Part shown: positions 33,647-44,139 of the stretch, one piece after another
How positions within the stretch are numbered: the stretch's first letter is position 1
Layout: every line of letters begins with the position of its first letter
Assembly (NCBI GenBank): GCA_943846615.1
Contig: OX044354.1
Coordinates: 2,311,001 to 2,375,000, forward strand
Length of the DNA: 64,000 nt
Direction of reading: 5' to 3'
From: an uncultured Amylibacter sp.
Lineage (GTDB): Bacteria > Pseudomonadota > Alphaproteobacteria > Rhodobacterales > Rhodobacteraceae
The notes under the pieces: model-generated
What the model was told of the DNA's origin: nothing
The model's input: only the letters and a program-made list of their open reading frames with translations
Database searches by the model: none
Program-made: the position numbers and the translations under genes

Positions 33647-35023
33647 CATTGTGGACAGCAGCAGAGGCCGTAAAGGCCACGGGTGGAATAACATCAGGTG
33701 ACTGGGAGGTTTCAGGACTGTCGATTGATACGCGATCCATTGAAGCAGGCGAGATGTTTATCGCGCTGAAGGATCAACGTGATGGGCATGATTTCGTGGC
33801 GAACGCATTGGATGCGGGTGCATCTGCAGCGTTAGTTTCACGGGTGCCTGATGGGGTATCGCCAGATGCGCCATTGTTGATTGTTGATGATGTTTTAACG
33901 GCGCTACAGGATATGGCGCGTTATGCAAGGGCGCGTACCGATGCCAAGGTCATCGGGGGTGACGGGATCGGTTGGTAAGACATCAACCAAGGAAATGTTG
34001 CGCACGGCATTGTCCGACTGTGGGCGTGTACATGCGGCGGAACGTAGTTTTAACAATCATTGGGGTGTACCGTTGACGTTGGCACGGATGCCAGCAGACA
34101 GCGATTTCGCGGTGATTGAAATCGGTATGAACCATCCTGATGAAATCCGCCCGTTGGCAAAATTGGCGGATTTGGATGTTGCGATTGTGGTGAATGTTGC
34201 GGCAGTTCACATGGAAGCATTCGAAAGCATTGATCAAATAGCGCACGCAAAGGCCGAGATTTTTGAAAGCCTGTCGCCAGATGCGACGGCGATTGTAAAT
34301 GTTGATTTGCCGACGACCTATATCTTGATGGATATGGTGCGTCAGGTTGGTGCGAATCTGATTGGATTTGGTCAGAGTGTTGCCGCGGATTACCGTGTTT
34401 TGTCAATCAAGGGTGTGGGTGCGGTGACGCAGGCCGTGGCGGATATTGATGGGCAGGAACGCATGTATGAATTCCAAGCGGCGGGCGATCATTTCGCGAT
34501 GAATGCGCTGGCTGTTTTGGCGGCTGGGGTGGCTGCGGGCTGTGATCTGGATAAGGTCATTCGCGGCATGGCGAAATGGACGGCACCCGATGGGCGTGGT
34601 GCGCGCCATGTGGTGGCGGTTGACGGTGGAAAGATTACGTTGATCGACGAGAGCTATAATGCAAACCCATCATCCATGGCGTCTGCATTGGCGGTATTGG
34701 CGGCCTGTGAAATCACGGGGCGGCGGATTGCCGTTTTGGGCGAGATGGGTGAATTGGGCGAAACAGAGCTGCAACGCCATGCGGAATTGGCGAACTTGGA
34801 TACGGTTGCGGATGTGGATCAATTCCATTTGGTCGGGCCGATGATGGAACATATGTATAATGCCTTGCCGCCGGAAAAACGTGGCGTATGGGTGAAAACC
34901 GCCGATGAATTGGTTGATCAGATTAAAAACCTGCTAAGTGCGGGCGATACTGTTATGGTTAAGGGGTCGAATTACACGCGCGTTTCGCGGGTTGTTGATG
35001 CGATCAAAAATATAAGCGCCTAA
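33643..35023 (+). CDS. murF: UDP-N-acetylmuramoyl-tripeptide-D-alanyl-D-alanine ligase (frameshifted in this sequence)
   Basis: The first 105 or so codons (MTLWTAAEAVKATGGITSGD ... ARYARARTDAKVIG) and the rest (GVTGSVGKTSTKEMLRTALS onward) are in different frames. The break is at GGGGG 33955-33959: ATC-GGG-GTG-ACG with four Gs restores VIGVTGSVGKTSTK exactly, so one G is extra. Everything else is intact (SFNNHWGVPLTLARMP, EIGMNHPDEIRPLAK, LIDESYNANPSSM). MurF adds D-Ala-D-Ala and is essential, and no second copy is in the window. A sequencing error or a homopolymer slip is more likely than true loss. The merged product would be about 459 residues. Confidence 0.9.
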
Positions 35024-35047
35024 AAAGGCGCATTTGGGGGACGAGCA

Positions 35048-36133
35048 ATGTTATATTTTCTAAGCGAATTGTCAGATGGTGGCGATGCATTCAATTTGTT
35101 TCGGTACATTACATTCCGTTCTGGGGGCGCGTTTTTCACCGCGCTGATTCTGTCGTTTATGTTCGGTGCGCCGCTGATCCGTCGTTTGCGCAAAATGCAG
35201 GGCAAAGGTCAGCCGATCCGCGAAGATGGCCCCGCCAGTCATATTATCGAAAAGGCAGGCACGCCGACGATGGGTGGTGTTTTAATTTTGGGCACATTGT
35301 TATTATCAACGCTGTTATGGGCGCGTACCGATAATGGGTATGTTTGGATTGTTTTGTTGGTGACCTTTGGTTTTGGTGCCATCGGATTTTATGATGATTA
35401 TCTGAAGGTGACGCAAAACAACGTAAAAGGATTTTCATCCAAAGCACGTATGGGTTTGGGTTTGATTATAGCACTGTTTGCGGGCTATGCGGCGCAGTCG
35501 TTACATTCAGATGAATTAAGCCGCCAATTGGCGTTACCCGTGTTTAAAGATACGTTGTTGAACCTTGGGGTTTTGTATTTGCCATTTGCCATGATCGTGA
35601 TTGTAGGTGCGGCGAATGCCGTGAACTTGACCGATGGATTGGATGGATTGGCGATTATGCCTGTGATTATCGCTGGTGGTACGCTGGGTGTGATTTCATA
35701 TATTGTTGGTCGCACGGATTTCACCGAATATCTGGATGTGCATTACGTTGAGGGTACGGGCGAATTGTTGGTATTCACATCGGCGTTAATTGGCGCTGGT
35801 TTAGGTTTCCTTTGGTATAACGCGCCACCTGCGGCGGTGTTTATGGGCGATACGGGATCGCTGGCGCTGGGCGGTGCATTGGGTGCGATTGCGGTTTCGA
35901 CGAAACACGAATTGGTGCTGGCGATCGTTGGTGGTTTGTTCGTAGTCGAAGCTTTGTCTGTGATTATCCAAGTTCTGTATTACAAGCGCACGGGAAAACG
36001 TGTTTTCTTGATGGCCCCGATCCATCACCATTTTGAGAAGAAGGGTTGGGGCGAGGCGCAGATTGTTATTCGTTTCTGGATTATTGCATTGGTTCTGGCC
36101 TTGATCGGTCTGGCCACGCTGAAGTTGCGTTAA
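35048..36133 (+). CDS. mraY: Phospho-N-acetylmuramoyl-pentapeptide-transferase
   Basis: A 361-aa membrane enzyme with about ten transmembrane helices. Family motifs are [30 protein letters not shown] (Asp pair), [16 protein letters not shown] and [15 protein letters not shown]. It makes lipid I from UDP-MurNAc-pentapeptide and undecaprenyl phosphate at the inner membrane. GGGGGACGAGC precedes the ATG. A GCGCCTAAAAAGGCGC hairpin (35016-35031) covers the murF stop codon just upstream. murD starts directly after the stop. Confidence 0.97.
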   Translation: MLYFLSELSDGGDAFNLFRYITFRSGGAFFTALILSFMFGAPLIRRLRKMQGKGQPIREDGPASHIIEKAGTPTMGGVLILGTLLLSTLLWARTDNGYVWIVLLVTFGFGAIGFYDDYLKVTQNNVKGFSSKARMGLGLIIALFAGYAAQSLHSDELSRQLALPVFKDTLLNLGVLYLPFAMIVIVGAANAVNLTDGLDGLAIMPVIIAGGTLGVISYIVGRTDFTEYLDVHYVEGTGELLVFTSALIGAGLGFLWYNAPPAAVFMGDTGSLALGGALGAIAVSTKHELVLAIVGGLFVVEALSVIIQVLYYKRTGKRVFLMAPIHHHFEKKGWGEAQIVIRFWIIALVLALIGLATLKLR

Positions 36134-37540
36134 ATGATACCTGTTCGTGGATATAAAGGCAGCAAGGTTGCCGTTTTGGGTTTGGGTCGGTCCGGCCTGT
36201 CGGCGGCATTGGCGTTGCGTGCGGGTGGTGCGGAGCCGATTGTTTGGGACGATAATGAACAATCGCGGATTGCGGCAGATGCAGAAGATTTGACGATTTT
36301 GGATCTGTCCAAGGATCAATCGTGGGACGGTGTTGTTTCCTTAATTGTGTCACCTGGTATTCCGCATCTGTACCCTGCACCGCATCCGATTGTGGCCAAG
36401 GCATGGTCCAAGGGCGTGGTTGTGGATAATGATATTGGGTTGTTTTTCCGATCCTATGCGACACAGGATTGGGATAATTTTGATGTGATGCCCAAGGTGG
36501 TTTGCATAACGGGTTCCAACGGCAAATCGACGACCACGGCGTTGGTGACGCATATTTTGCAGACTACGAAACGCGATGTGGTGATGGCCGGGAATATTGG
36601 GCGCGGTGTGTTGGATATTGAGCCTGCCAAGGATGGTTCCATCGTTGTTTTGGAATTATCATCGTACCAAACCGATTTGGCGCGGGCCTTGGCCCCTGAT
36701 GTGGCTGTGTTTATGAACCTGTCGCCCGATCATTTGGATCGCCATCATGGCATGGGCGGATATTTCGCGGCGAAACGACGGTTGTTTGTTGAGGGCAATC
36801 CAGATCGCGCCATCATTGGTGTGGATGAAATTGAGGGGCAGTTTTTGGCCAATCAATTGCGTCAAGAGGCGACATCGGGTGATCCTGTGATCTCGATTTC
36901 ATCTGGGCGTAAATTGCAGGGCGATGGTTGGAATATTTTCGCGCGCAAGGGATTTTTATCCGAATGGCGCAAGGGGCGTCAGGTGGCGTCGATTGATTTG
37001 CGCGGGATTGTTGGTTTGCCCGGTGCGCATAATCATCAAAATGCCTGTGCGGCCTATGCCGTTTGTCGATCTATTGGCATGGCGCCAAAAGCGATTGAAG
37101 AAGCATTGCGTAGTTTTAACAGCCTGCCACATCGCAGTCAGGTGTTGGGCACGTATAATGGCGTTACCTTTGTGAATGACAGTAAAGCGACGAATGTTGA
37201 TGCCGCCGAACAGGCATTGTTGGCGTTTAAGAACATTCGCTGGATCGTTGGAGGACAGGCCAAGGATGGTGGAATTACGCAATTGGCCCCGCATTTTGAT
37301 CGGGTGAAGAAGGCGTATTTGATCGGCGAGAGTACGACGGAATTTGCATCGCAGTTGGGGAATACACCCCATGCACAGTGTGAAACGATAGAGCGTGCGG
37401 TTGCGGCCGCCGTGGCGGATGCGGATGAGGGGGATGTTGTGTTGTTGGCACCTGCCTGCGCGAGCTTTGATCAGTATCGGAATTTTGAATTGCGCGGCGA
37501 TGCGTTTATTGCGGCGGTTGAAGCGGCGACAAAAGGTTAG
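36134..37540 (+). CDS. murD: UDP-N-acetylmuramoylalanine-D-glutamate ligase
   Basis: A 468-aa Mur ligase. The N-terminal nucleotide-binding [17 protein letters not shown], the ATP loop [20 protein letters not shown], and [31 protein letters not shown] and [19 protein letters not shown] are all typical. It adds D-Glu to UDP-MurNAc-L-Ala in the cytosol. The ATG abuts the mraY stop with no gap. A 92-bp gap with no feature follows before the M24 gene. Confidence 0.97.
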   Translation: MIPVRGYKGSKVAVLGLGRSGLSAALALRAGGAEPIVWDDNEQSRIAADAEDLTILDLSKDQSWDGVVSLIVSPGIPHLYPAPHPIVAKAWSKGVVVDNDIGLFFRSYATQDWDNFDVMPKVVCITGSNGKSTTTALVTHILQTTKRDVVMAGNIGRGVLDIEPAKDGSIVVLELSSYQTDLARALAPDVAVFMNLSPDHLDRHHGMGGYFAAKRRLFVEGNPDRAIIGVDEIEGQFLANQLRQEATSGDPVISISSGRKLQGDGWNIFARKGFLSEWRKGRQVASIDLRGIVGLPGAHNHQNACAAYAVCRSIGMAPKAIEEALRSFNSLPHRSQVLGTYNGVTFVNDSKATNVDAAEQALLAFKNIRWIVGGQAKDGGITQLAPHFDRVKKAYLIGESTTEFASQLGNTPHAQCETIERAVAAAVADADEGDVVLLAPACASFDQYRNFELRGDAFIAAVEAATKG

Positions 37541-37632
37541 CCGTGGGTCGTTGATGCGACATGTTATGGCGCATATGCAATTGAAGATTTCCTGCCGCGA
37601 CATAAACTTGGCCTATTCAAAAGGAGAGTTTT

Positions 37633-38889
37633 ATGGCGAATTTTGATTGGCATGCGGAACGCAGTGATTTGTCGGGGATTGCCCTGTTGGATCGCGCCCC
37701 CGAGAGCGAAGGTATCGATCTGAAAGCCGTTCGAATGTATCGCCAATCGCGCCTGCGCGCCGAGATGGCGAAGCGTGATATTGGGGCGGTGATCCTGTCC
37801 GATCCGATCAATATTCGATACGCCACGGGAACGCGTAATATGCAGGTGTTTTCCATGCGAAATGCGCCATCACGGTATTTGCTGCTGACGGCGGATCGTT
37901 CAATCCTGTTTGAATTTACAGGATGTCTGCATCTGGCGGATGGGTATGAGACCGTGGACGAGGTGCGCCCAGCGAAAACCGCCAGCTTTGTCGCCGCGGG
38001 GCCAGAGATTGCATCGCGCGAGCACAGCTGGGCGGTGGAGATGAATGACTTGATCCAGAGTTTGATCGGGAAAGGTGCGACCGTTGGGTTGGAACGTATG
38101 AATGCAGGCACGGCGATTGCGTTGCGGGACTGTGGGTTGAACATTGTGGATGCACAGGAACCCGTTGAAATGGCGCGTGCGATTAAATCCGATGAAGAAA
38201 TGAAATGTGTGATTGCATCCCTTCGCGCAACCGAGGTGGGTGTTGGCAAGTTGCGGGATGCGGTGCGCCCTGGGATCACGGAAAATGAATTATGGTCAGT
38301 CCTGCATCAATCCATTATCGCCCAAAATGGTGATTATTGTGAAACACGGTTATTGAGTGCGGGCGCGCGGACGAACCCGTGGTTCCAAGAAACATCATCC
38401 AATGTGATTGGCGAAAATGAATTGGTGGCGCTGGATACGGATGTTGTTGGGTGCCATGGGTATTATTCCGATTTTTCACGCACGTTTTTCAGCGGCCCCG
38501 CAAAGCCCACGGATTTGCAACGTGAATTATATTCCGTGGCGCATGAACAGGTGCATTACAATATGGGGATTTTGAAGGCGGGCATGAGTTTTCAAGATTA
38601 TGCAGATCGTGCATGGAATATTCCTGAAAAATATTATGCCAATCGGTATTACCTGTCTTCGCATGGGTGTGGGATGACGGGGGAATATCCGTATTTATAC
38701 CACCATGGGGATTTCCCAGATGCGGGTTATGACGGTGAAATTCAGGCTGGTATGACGATTTGTGTTGAGAGTTATATTGGCGAGGATGGCGGTGCAGAGG
38801 GTGTGAAGCTGGAACAGCAGGTCTTGGTGACGGAAGATGGGATTGAATTGTTGTCCCAGTTCCCGTTTGAGGATGATTTGTTACGCTAA
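37633..38889 (+). CDS. M24 metallopeptidase-family protein, DddP-like (DMSP lyase homolog of doubtful activity)
   Basis: A 418-aa protein with the creatinase-like N-domain and an M24 'pita-bread' C-domain. It shares with DddP the strings NIRYATGTRNM, RTNPWFQE and HEQVH and the C-terminal EGVKLEQQVLVTEDG. The six metal ligands Asp268, Asp270, Asp280, His344, Glu379 and Glu394 are all present, and each sits exactly 27 positions below the residue I recall for Ruegeria DddP (295, 297, 307, 371, 406, 421). Tyr339 matches Tyr366, but the position of the proposed catalytic Asp377 is Gly350. So it is a close DddP relative that may not cleave DMSP, or a peptidase. AAAGGAG precedes the ATG. It interrupts the usual murD-ftsW order. 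Confidence 0.82.
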   Translation: MANFDWHAERSDLSGIALLDRAPESEGIDLKAVRMYRQSRLRAEMAKRDIGAVILSDPINIRYATGTRNMQVFSMRNAPSRYLLLTADRSILFEFTGCLHLADGYETVDEVRPAKTASFVAAGPEIASREHSWAVEMNDLIQSLIGKGATVGLERMNAGTAIALRDCGLNIVDAQEPVEMARAIKSDEEMKCVIASLRATEVGVGKLRDAVRPGITENELWSVLHQSIIAQNGDYCETRLLSAGARTNPWFQETSSNVIGENELVALDTDVVGCHGYYSDFSRTFFSGPAKPTDLQRELYSVAHEQVHYNMGILKAGMSFQDYADRAWNIPEKYYANRYYLSSHGCGMTGEYPYLYHHGDFPDAGYDGEIQAGMTICVESYIGEDGGAEGVKLEQQVLVTEDGIELLSQFPFEDDLLR

Positions 38890-39025
38890 GTGGTGCAAAC
38901 TGCCGAAAGTCGCATAAGATCGCATTCCCCTAGAAATCCATTCCAATACATGCCATATATAAACCAATAATAAGCTGAACCCGAAAACGAGGCAGCAAAA
39001 GAGCATAGTAGGACAGGCGGTTTCT

Positions 39026-40195
39026 ATGACTGATATGGTATTTGGCACGGTTGCACGGCAGCCGGGTGAACCCATTCTGCCACGGTGGTGGCGTACGGTG
39101 GATCGTTGGTCCCTGACATTTGTAATTATGTTGTTTACGGTTGGAATCCTGTTGGGATTGGCCGCATCCGTGCCGTTGGCACAGCGCAACGGGTTGGACC
39201 CGTTTTATTACGTTTATAAGCAGGCGTTTTTTGGTGTTATTGCGTTGGTCGCGATGATTTTGACGTCGATGTTATCGCCTAAAATGGTGCGCCGCTTGGG
39301 GATATTGGGGTTCTTGGCTGGCTTTCTAGCGATCTGTTTGTTGCCCGCGTTGGGAACTGATTTTGGCAAGGGTGCGGTGCGGTGGTATTCACTGGGGTTT
39401 GCATCTGTGCAACCATCGGAGTTTTTGAAGCCTTGTTTCGTTGTGTTTACAGCGTGGTTGATGGCATCCAGTTTTGATGTGGGTGGCCCGCCCGGTAAAC
39501 GTATGTCGTTTATCGTTTGTATTTCCGTTGTGGGATTGTTGGCGCTGCAACCTGATTTTGGTCAGGCGTCGTTGGTTTTGGCGTCTTGGGGCATGATGTA
39601 TTTTGTGGCTGGTGCACCGTTGGTTTTGATGATCGGTTTATTCGCAGGCGTCATGGCGGTGGGGTTGTTTTCATACAATAATTCCGAACACTTTGCCCGT
39701 CGTATTGATGGGTTTTTGAACCCTGATGTCGATCCACGTACCCAGCTGGGTTACGCAACGAACGCGATCCAAGAGGGTGGATTCTTCGGTGTTGGCGTGG
39801 GCGAGGGATCAGTAAAATGGTCATTGCCTGATGCGCATACAGATTTCATTATTGCGGTGGCGGCAGAGGAATACGGGTTGATTTTGGTGTTGATCATCAT
39901 TGGGTTGTTTATGGCGATCACGGTACGATCGTTGCTGCGATTGATGAGTGAGCGTGATATTTTCACGCGGCTTGCAGGAACAGGCATTGCCGTTTTGTTT
40001 GGTATGCAGGCGATGATTAACATGGGTGTTGCCGTGCGTTTGTTGCCAGCCAAGGGCATGACATTGCCATTCGTGAGTTATGGTGGTTCGTCGTTGGTTG
40101 CGGGTGGCATTGCGTTGGGAATGTTGTTGGCATTTACGCGTACGCGCCCACAAGGAGACATTTCGGATATCCTGACCAGACCGAAGATGAATTGA
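39026..40195 (+). CDS. ftsW: Peptidoglycan glycosyltransferase FtsW (SEDS family)
   Basis: A 389-aa SEDS protein with about ten transmembrane helices. Signatures are [36 protein letters not shown] and, near the C-terminus, [20 protein letters not shown] followed by YGGSSL. It polymerises septal glycan strands together with FtsI. AGGACAGGCGG lies upstream of the ATG. The 136-bp gap before it may hold a local promoter, as it follows the M24 gene rather than murD. The stop overlaps murG (TGATG). Confidence 0.97.
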   Translation: MTDMVFGTVARQPGEPILPRWWRTVDRWSLTFVIMLFTVGILLGLAASVPLAQRNGLDPFYYVYKQAFFGVIALVAMILTSMLSPKMVRRLGILGFLAGFLAICLLPALGTDFGKGAVRWYSLGFASVQPSEFLKPCFVVFTAWLMASSFDVGGPPGKRMSFIVCISVVGLLALQPDFGQASLVLASWGMMYFVAGAPLVLMIGLFAGVMAVGLFSYNNSEHFARRIDGFLNPDVDPRTQLGYATNAIQEGGFFGVGVGEGSVKWSLPDAHTDFIIAVAAEEYGLILVLIIIGLFMAITVRSLLRLMSERDIFTRLAGTGIAVLFGMQAMINMGVAVRLLPAKGMTLPFVSYGGSSLVAGGIALGMLLAFTRTRPQGDISDILTRPKMN

Positions 40196-41286
40196 TGACT
40201 GCGCCGTTAATCACAATTGCCGCTGGTGGTACCGGTGGGCATATGTTTCCCGCCCAAGCATTGGCAGAAGAAATGTTGCGCCGCGGCTGGCGCGTGAAGC
40301 TATCCACTGATCCGCGTGGTGCGCGGTATACTGGTGGCTTTCCTGATGCTGTTGATGTCGAAGTGGTGAATGCATCGACGTTTGCGCGTGGTGGTATGAA
40401 GGCGAAATTATTGACGCCGTTTCAGATCTTGCGCGGTGTTATGGCGGCATGTAAATCGATGCGCCGTGATCGCCCGTCGTTGGTGGCTGGGTTTGGTGGA
40501 TATCCTGCGGTGCCTGCGATGCTGTCGGCGGGGTTATGTAAAATTCCACGGATTATTCATGAACAAAACGGCGTCTTGGGCCGTGTGAATGGGTTGTTTG
40601 TTAAGCGTGTGCATGCGGTGGCCTGTGGCACGTGGCCAACGGAATTACCCGATGGGGTGCAGGCGTTTCATACGGGTAATCCCGTGCGTGGCGCGGTGTT
40701 GGAACGCGCTGGCGCGCAATATATCCCCCCCGGAGATTGGCCCATGAGCCTGTTGGTGATTGGAGGATCGCAAGGGTCATCGATTGTGGCGCAAACCGCG
40801 GCGGATGCGATGGCGCATTTGCCCGAGGGTATGCGCGATAATTTACGCGTGGCCTGTCAGGCTCGCGAGGCGGATGGGCTGGACGTAGCCGAGACATTTG
40901 CGCGTGCTGGTGTCGATGCGGAAATTGAGCCGTTTTTCAAAGATATTCCAGATCGCATGTCAGAGGCGCAGTTGATTATTTCGCGTTCGGGGGCATCGTC
41001 TGTTGCGGATATTTCGGTGATTGGGCGTCCGTCGATTTTGATCCCGTTTGCAGCAGCAACCGCGGATCATCAAAATGCGAATGCACGTGGATTGGCGGCG
41101 GCTGATGCGGCGATTGTGATCCAAGAGGCGGCGTTGACGCCCGAAGTTTTAGCCGATTGCATCTCGAAAATATTAACGTCGGATAAGGGGGCTGTGCAAA
41201 TGGCGCACAGCGCATTATCTGAAGGGAAACCAGAGGCGGTGAAAGAGTTGGCCGATCTTGTCGAACACACTGCACAAAAGGGATAG
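40195..41286 (+). CDS. murG: UDP-GlcNAc:lipid I N-acetylglucosaminyltransferase
   Basis: A 363-aa GT28 enzyme. Visible are [20 protein letters not shown] (first Gly-rich loop), [50 protein letters not shown] and [20 protein letters not shown]. It converts lipid I to lipid II on the cytosolic membrane face. The ATG at 40195 overlaps the ftsW stop; a TTG three bases earlier is in frame but unlikely. murC starts four bases after the stop. Confidence 0.97.
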   Translation: MTAPLITIAAGGTGGHMFPAQALAEEMLRRGWRVKLSTDPRGARYTGGFPDAVDVEVVNASTFARGGMKAKLLTPFQILRGVMAACKSMRRDRPSLVAGFGGYPAVPAMLSAGLCKIPRIIHEQNGVLGRVNGLFVKRVHAVACGTWPTELPDGVQAFHTGNPVRGAVLERAGAQYIPPGDWPMSLLVIGGSQGSSIVAQTAADAMAHLPEGMRDNLRVACQAREADGLDVAETFARAGVDAEIEPFFKDIPDRMSEAQLIISRSGASSVADISVIGRPSILIPFAAATADHQNANARGLAAADAAIVIQEAALTPEVLADCISKILTSDKGAVQMAHSALSEGKPEAVKELADLVEHTAQKG

Positions 41287-41290
41287 AACC

Positions 41291-42688
41291 TTGAACACTG
41301 CTACGAAATTACCCAGCCAACTTGGCACCATTCACTTCGTCGGGATTGGAGGGATTGGCATGTCTGGGATTGCAGAGGTGTTGATTAATCACGGTTATAC
41401 GGTGTCGGGTTCCGATCTGCGCGAGAGCGCGATTACCAAGCGGTTGGTGGATATGGGTGCAACGGTGAATTACCCGCAAAAGGCTGAAAATGTCGAAGGC
41501 GTTTCGGTGGTGGTGATTTCATCGGCGATCAAGAAAGGTAATCCAGAACTGGATCGGGCGCGTGAAATGGGGTTGCCTGTTGTGCGTCGTGCGGAAATGT
41601 TGGCGGAGTTGATGCGTTTGAAATCAAACGTTGCGATTGCGGGGACGCATGGCAAGACCACGACCACGACCATGGTGGCGACGTTGTTGGATTTCGGCGG
41701 TATTGATCCGACGGTTGTGAACGGTGGCATTATTCATGCCTATGGTTCCAACGCCCGTATGGGTGACGGCGAGTGGATGGTGGTTGAGGCTGACGAGAGT
41801 GATGGCACGTTTAACAAACTGCCCGCCACGATTGCGGTGGTGACGAACATCGATCCAGAGCATATGGAGCATTACGGCACTTTTGATAATCTGCGCGATG
41901 CGTTTTATCAGTTTGTGTCGAACATCCCGTTTTATGGCGTGGCGATTTGCAATACGGATCACCCAGAGGTTCAGTCACTGGTGGGACGTGTGGATGATCG
42001 CCGTGTGGTGACCTATGGGTTTAATAAACAGGCGGACGTGCGGGCGGAAAATCTGACATATAAAAAGGGCCGTGCGCATTTTGATGTGGTGTTGCAGGCC
42101 GAGGATTTGCGGATTGATAATGTGGTGTTGCCGATGCCCGGTGATTACAATGTTTCGAATGCATTGGCCGCTGTCGCGATTGCGCGGCATTTAGGGATGA
42201 CGCGGGATCAAATCCGCGATGGTTTGGGCGTCTTTAAAGGCGTTAATCGTCGTTTTACCAATTTGGGTGAATTGAACGGTGTGACGATAATTGATGATTA
42301 TGCGCACCATCCAGTAGAGATTGCGTCCGTTTTGGGCGCGGCAAAGGCGGCGACGGATGGGCGCGTAATTGCGGTGCATCAACCGCATCGGTATTCGCGT
42401 TTGGATGATCTGTTTGAGGAATTCTGTAACTGTTTCAATGACGCGGATGTTGTTGGGATCACAGATATTTATGCCGCTGGCGAGGAACCGATTGCGGGGC
42501 GCGAACGTACGGATGTTGTACAAGGTTTGACGACGCACGGGCACCGCCATGCGGTATCGGTTGCGGATGAGGCGGCGTTGCATGAATTTTTTAAATCCGA
42601 ATGTAAACCCGGTGATATGTTGGTCTGTTTGGGCGCGGGTACGATTAGTGCATGGGCCAATGGGTTAGCCGCGACAGGTGACGCGTAA
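41291..42688 (+). CDS. murC: UDP-N-acetylmuramate-L-alanine ligase
   Basis: A 465-aa Mur ligase. [18 protein letters not shown] is the N-terminal Rossmann motif, [17 protein letters not shown] the ATP loop, and [31 protein letters not shown] and [20 protein letters not shown] follow. It starts peptide-stem synthesis by adding L-Ala. I chose TTG 41291 ([18 protein letters not shown] by homology), with AAGGGA eight bases upstream. An in-frame ATG at 41258 would overlap murG by 29 bases. The stop overlaps the DUF2484 start (TAATG). Confidence 0.96.
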   Translation: MNTATKLPSQLGTIHFVGIGGIGMSGIAEVLINHGYTVSGSDLRESAITKRLVDMGATVNYPQKAENVEGVSVVVISSAIKKGNPELDRAREMGLPVVRRAEMLAELMRLKSNVAIAGTHGKTTTTTMVATLLDFGGIDPTVVNGGIIHAYGSNARMGDGEWMVVEADESDGTFNKLPATIAVVTNIDPEHMEHYGTFDNLRDAFYQFVSNIPFYGVAICNTDHPEVQSLVGRVDDRRVVTYGFNKQADVRAENLTYKKGRAHFDVVLQAEDLRIDNVVLPMPGDYNVSNALAAVAIARHLGMTRDQIRDGLGVFKGVNRRFTNLGELNGVTIIDDYAHHPVEIASVLGAAKAATDGRVIAVHQPHRYSRLDDLFEEFCNCFNDADVVGITDIYAAGEEPIAGRERTDVVQGLTTHGHRHAVSVADEAALHEFFKSECKPGDMLVCLGAGTISAWANGLAATGDA

Positions 42689-42972
42689 TGTGGTCGGCGT
42701 TGTTGGCGGGATTGTGGGTTTTGGGCGGGGCGATTGTGGCCATGTCGAACACCCGATACCACGGCGTTTTCGCGGTGTTTTTGTTTATCCCCAGCGCGTT
42801 AGTTATCGTGCCTTGGTTGGCGTTTGATTACGGATTTTGGGCGGCGCTTGTGGCGTTGGTTGGGGTGTGTTCGATGTTACGCTGGCCGTTGTATTATGTG
42901 GGTAAATATTTGCGATCACGGGTGACGGGCGAGGATTTTTCTTGGCCGAATTGGCGACCACGGGATCAGTGA
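42688..42972 (+). CDS. DUF2484 family membrane protein
   Basis: A 94-aa protein with three hydrophobic segments (LLAGLWVLGGAIVAM, GVFAVFLFIPSALVIVPWL, FWAALVALVGVCSML) and a cytosolic tail FSWPNWRPRD. This matches the DUF2484 family, which lies between murC and murB in Rhodobacterales. It is coupled to murC by a TAATG overlap. The role is unknown; conserved position in the cell-wall cluster suggests a link to wall synthesis or division. murB, its usual next neighbour, is displaced here by an inserted orphan gene and a repeat. Confidence 0.88.
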   Translation: MWSALLAGLWVLGGAIVAMSNTRYHGVFAVFLFIPSALVIVPWLAFDYGFWAALVALVGVCSMLRWPLYYVGKYLRSRVTGEDFSWPNWRPRDQ

Positions 42973-43052
42973 ACGACCCAAAAATAGGTATGCACAACCC
43001 GTACACCGATATTTGCAGTTTTTGAATTTAAATTTAAGGGTATTGTTTGAGC

Positions 43053-43889
43053 ATGGTTGAGATTTCAGAGATTAAAAATCGTGAAAACCTCTGGCTGTGG
43101 TTAAGAGAGCAACCGCAGGAAACCACTGAGCAAAAAGAAACGCTGCGGGTCTTTATCGTTTGGTTGGGCTATCGTGCCGCAATGCGTGTTTTTCCAATCT
43201 TCTTTAATAACCGTGTCCTTTGTAATTTTGATCCAGATGAAGAGAGGGTCGTAACGTATGAGTTTCCAGTTAATTTGGTTTTATGGTGCTTGATCAGCGC
43301 AACAGTTGTTAGCAAACCTCGTAAACAGTTGAATCCTATGCCAGACGAAACTGTTTCTACAATTACGTCCGAGATTGCAAATGCAGCGAGAGCGGTCGTG
43401 ATTGGGGAGACGGATGATCTTGCCCTCTCGGCTGCTTATTCAGCAGCAGATGCCGTTGATATTGCCCAATGCTCGTTGAAAGACGCGATAAAAAGTTTAC
43501 CTTACCTGATTGATGGATTGCCTGAAATCATGCCAGATTGGTCTGCTGTTCGTGCTGACTGTGGGACCTTCGCGGAAGAGATGGAAGGAGAGGATGATGG
43601 CCTTTGGATTGTACCCAATCCAATACTTGATGAATGGCAGAAGGCTGTGAAGCCTTTGGGCGAGATGTGCCGTAGTGGTGTGCAAACAGACCTGAGTGCG
43701 CATACGCCTTTATGGGTCATGTGGTATCAGGGTGCTTTGGATGGGCATCCGATGGATCCAAAATTAGTACAGGAGATTATTGCAATAGATAGCGAAATCT
43801 GGCGTGGATCGTTTTCGGACTTAATGGATGCGATAAATTCTATCTGTAACGCGTTCATTGTGGAGCAAGCGGCGCTGTTGGATGGCTAA
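43053..43889 (+). CDS. Orphan protein inserted in the dcw cluster, unknown function
   Basis: A protein of about 278 aa that I do not recognise. It is acidic, with no signal peptide, and with Trp-rich patches (NRENLWLWLREQPQET, PLWVMWYQGALDGHPMD) and an Ala-rich helical segment (ALSAAYSAADAVDIAQ). Glu/Asp-rich loops are present, but no known catalytic motif. Two starts are possible: ATG 43053 (MVEISEIKNREN) or TTG 43047, the latter better placed for AAGGG at 43036-43040. It lies between DUF2484 and murB, which normally adjoin, and is followed directly by copy 2 of the palindromic element (11 bp after its stop). That context suggests a recently acquired passenger gene. Confidence 0.68.
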   Translation: MVEISEIKNRENLWLWLREQPQETTEQKETLRVFIVWLGYRAAMRVFPIFFNNRVLCNFDPDEERVVTYEFPVNLVLWCLISATVVSKPRKQLNPMPDETVSTITSEIANAARAVVIGETDDLALSAAYSAADAVDIAQCSLKDAIKSLPYLIDGLPEIMPDWSAVRADCGTFAEEMEGEDDGLWIVPNPILDEWQKAVKPLGEMCRSGVQTDLSAHTPLWVMWYQGALDGHPMDPKLVQEIIAIDSEIWRGSFSDLMDAINSICNAFIVEQAALLDG

Positions 43890-43900
43890 AATTTACGCCC

Positions 43901-44060
43901 GCGCGGAATCAAGGCCGTAGGCCGCCGCGCATCGTTGGCCCGTCCCATGGGTAAACGATTTGGTTGGGCTGGGTGATACTGATTTGTTACGGATATTTGG
44001 TGGGATAAAGTGAGTGACACTGTTGTTTGTTCGTTTACCCACGAGCCAACGATACGCGGC
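43901..44060. repeat. Palindromic dispersed element, copy 2 (160 bp)
   Basis: The second copy of the element at 19352-19512, in the same orientation. It opens with GCGCGGAATCAAGGCCG; the left arm is 43924-43958 (GCCGCGCATCGTTGGCCCGT then GGGTAAACGA) and the right arm 44031-44060 (TCGTTTACCCACGAGCCAAC then GATACGCGGC). Apart from two mismatches and a 5-bp insertion the arms are exact inverses over about 30 bp. A single RNA transcript would form a long stem-loop. It ends 79 bp before murB. Confidence 0.88.
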
Positions 44061-44139
44061 TTGGACGCAAACAATATTGTAAAAAACGACGGATGGTCTA
44101 AGTAGTGGTCATAACGATCTATTTGTTTTAGGCACCCCT

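Noticed and set aside
33955-33959. Programmed ribosomal frameshift in murF
   Set aside because: A +1 shift would be needed and no slippery codon pair, stop-codon pause or stimulatory structure typical of +1 sites is visible; error or slippage on the G run is simpler.
35016-35031. GCGCCTAAAAAGGCGC hairpin at the murF stop as a terminator
   Set aside because: No T run follows and the essential mraY gene lies 17 bp downstream in the same operon.
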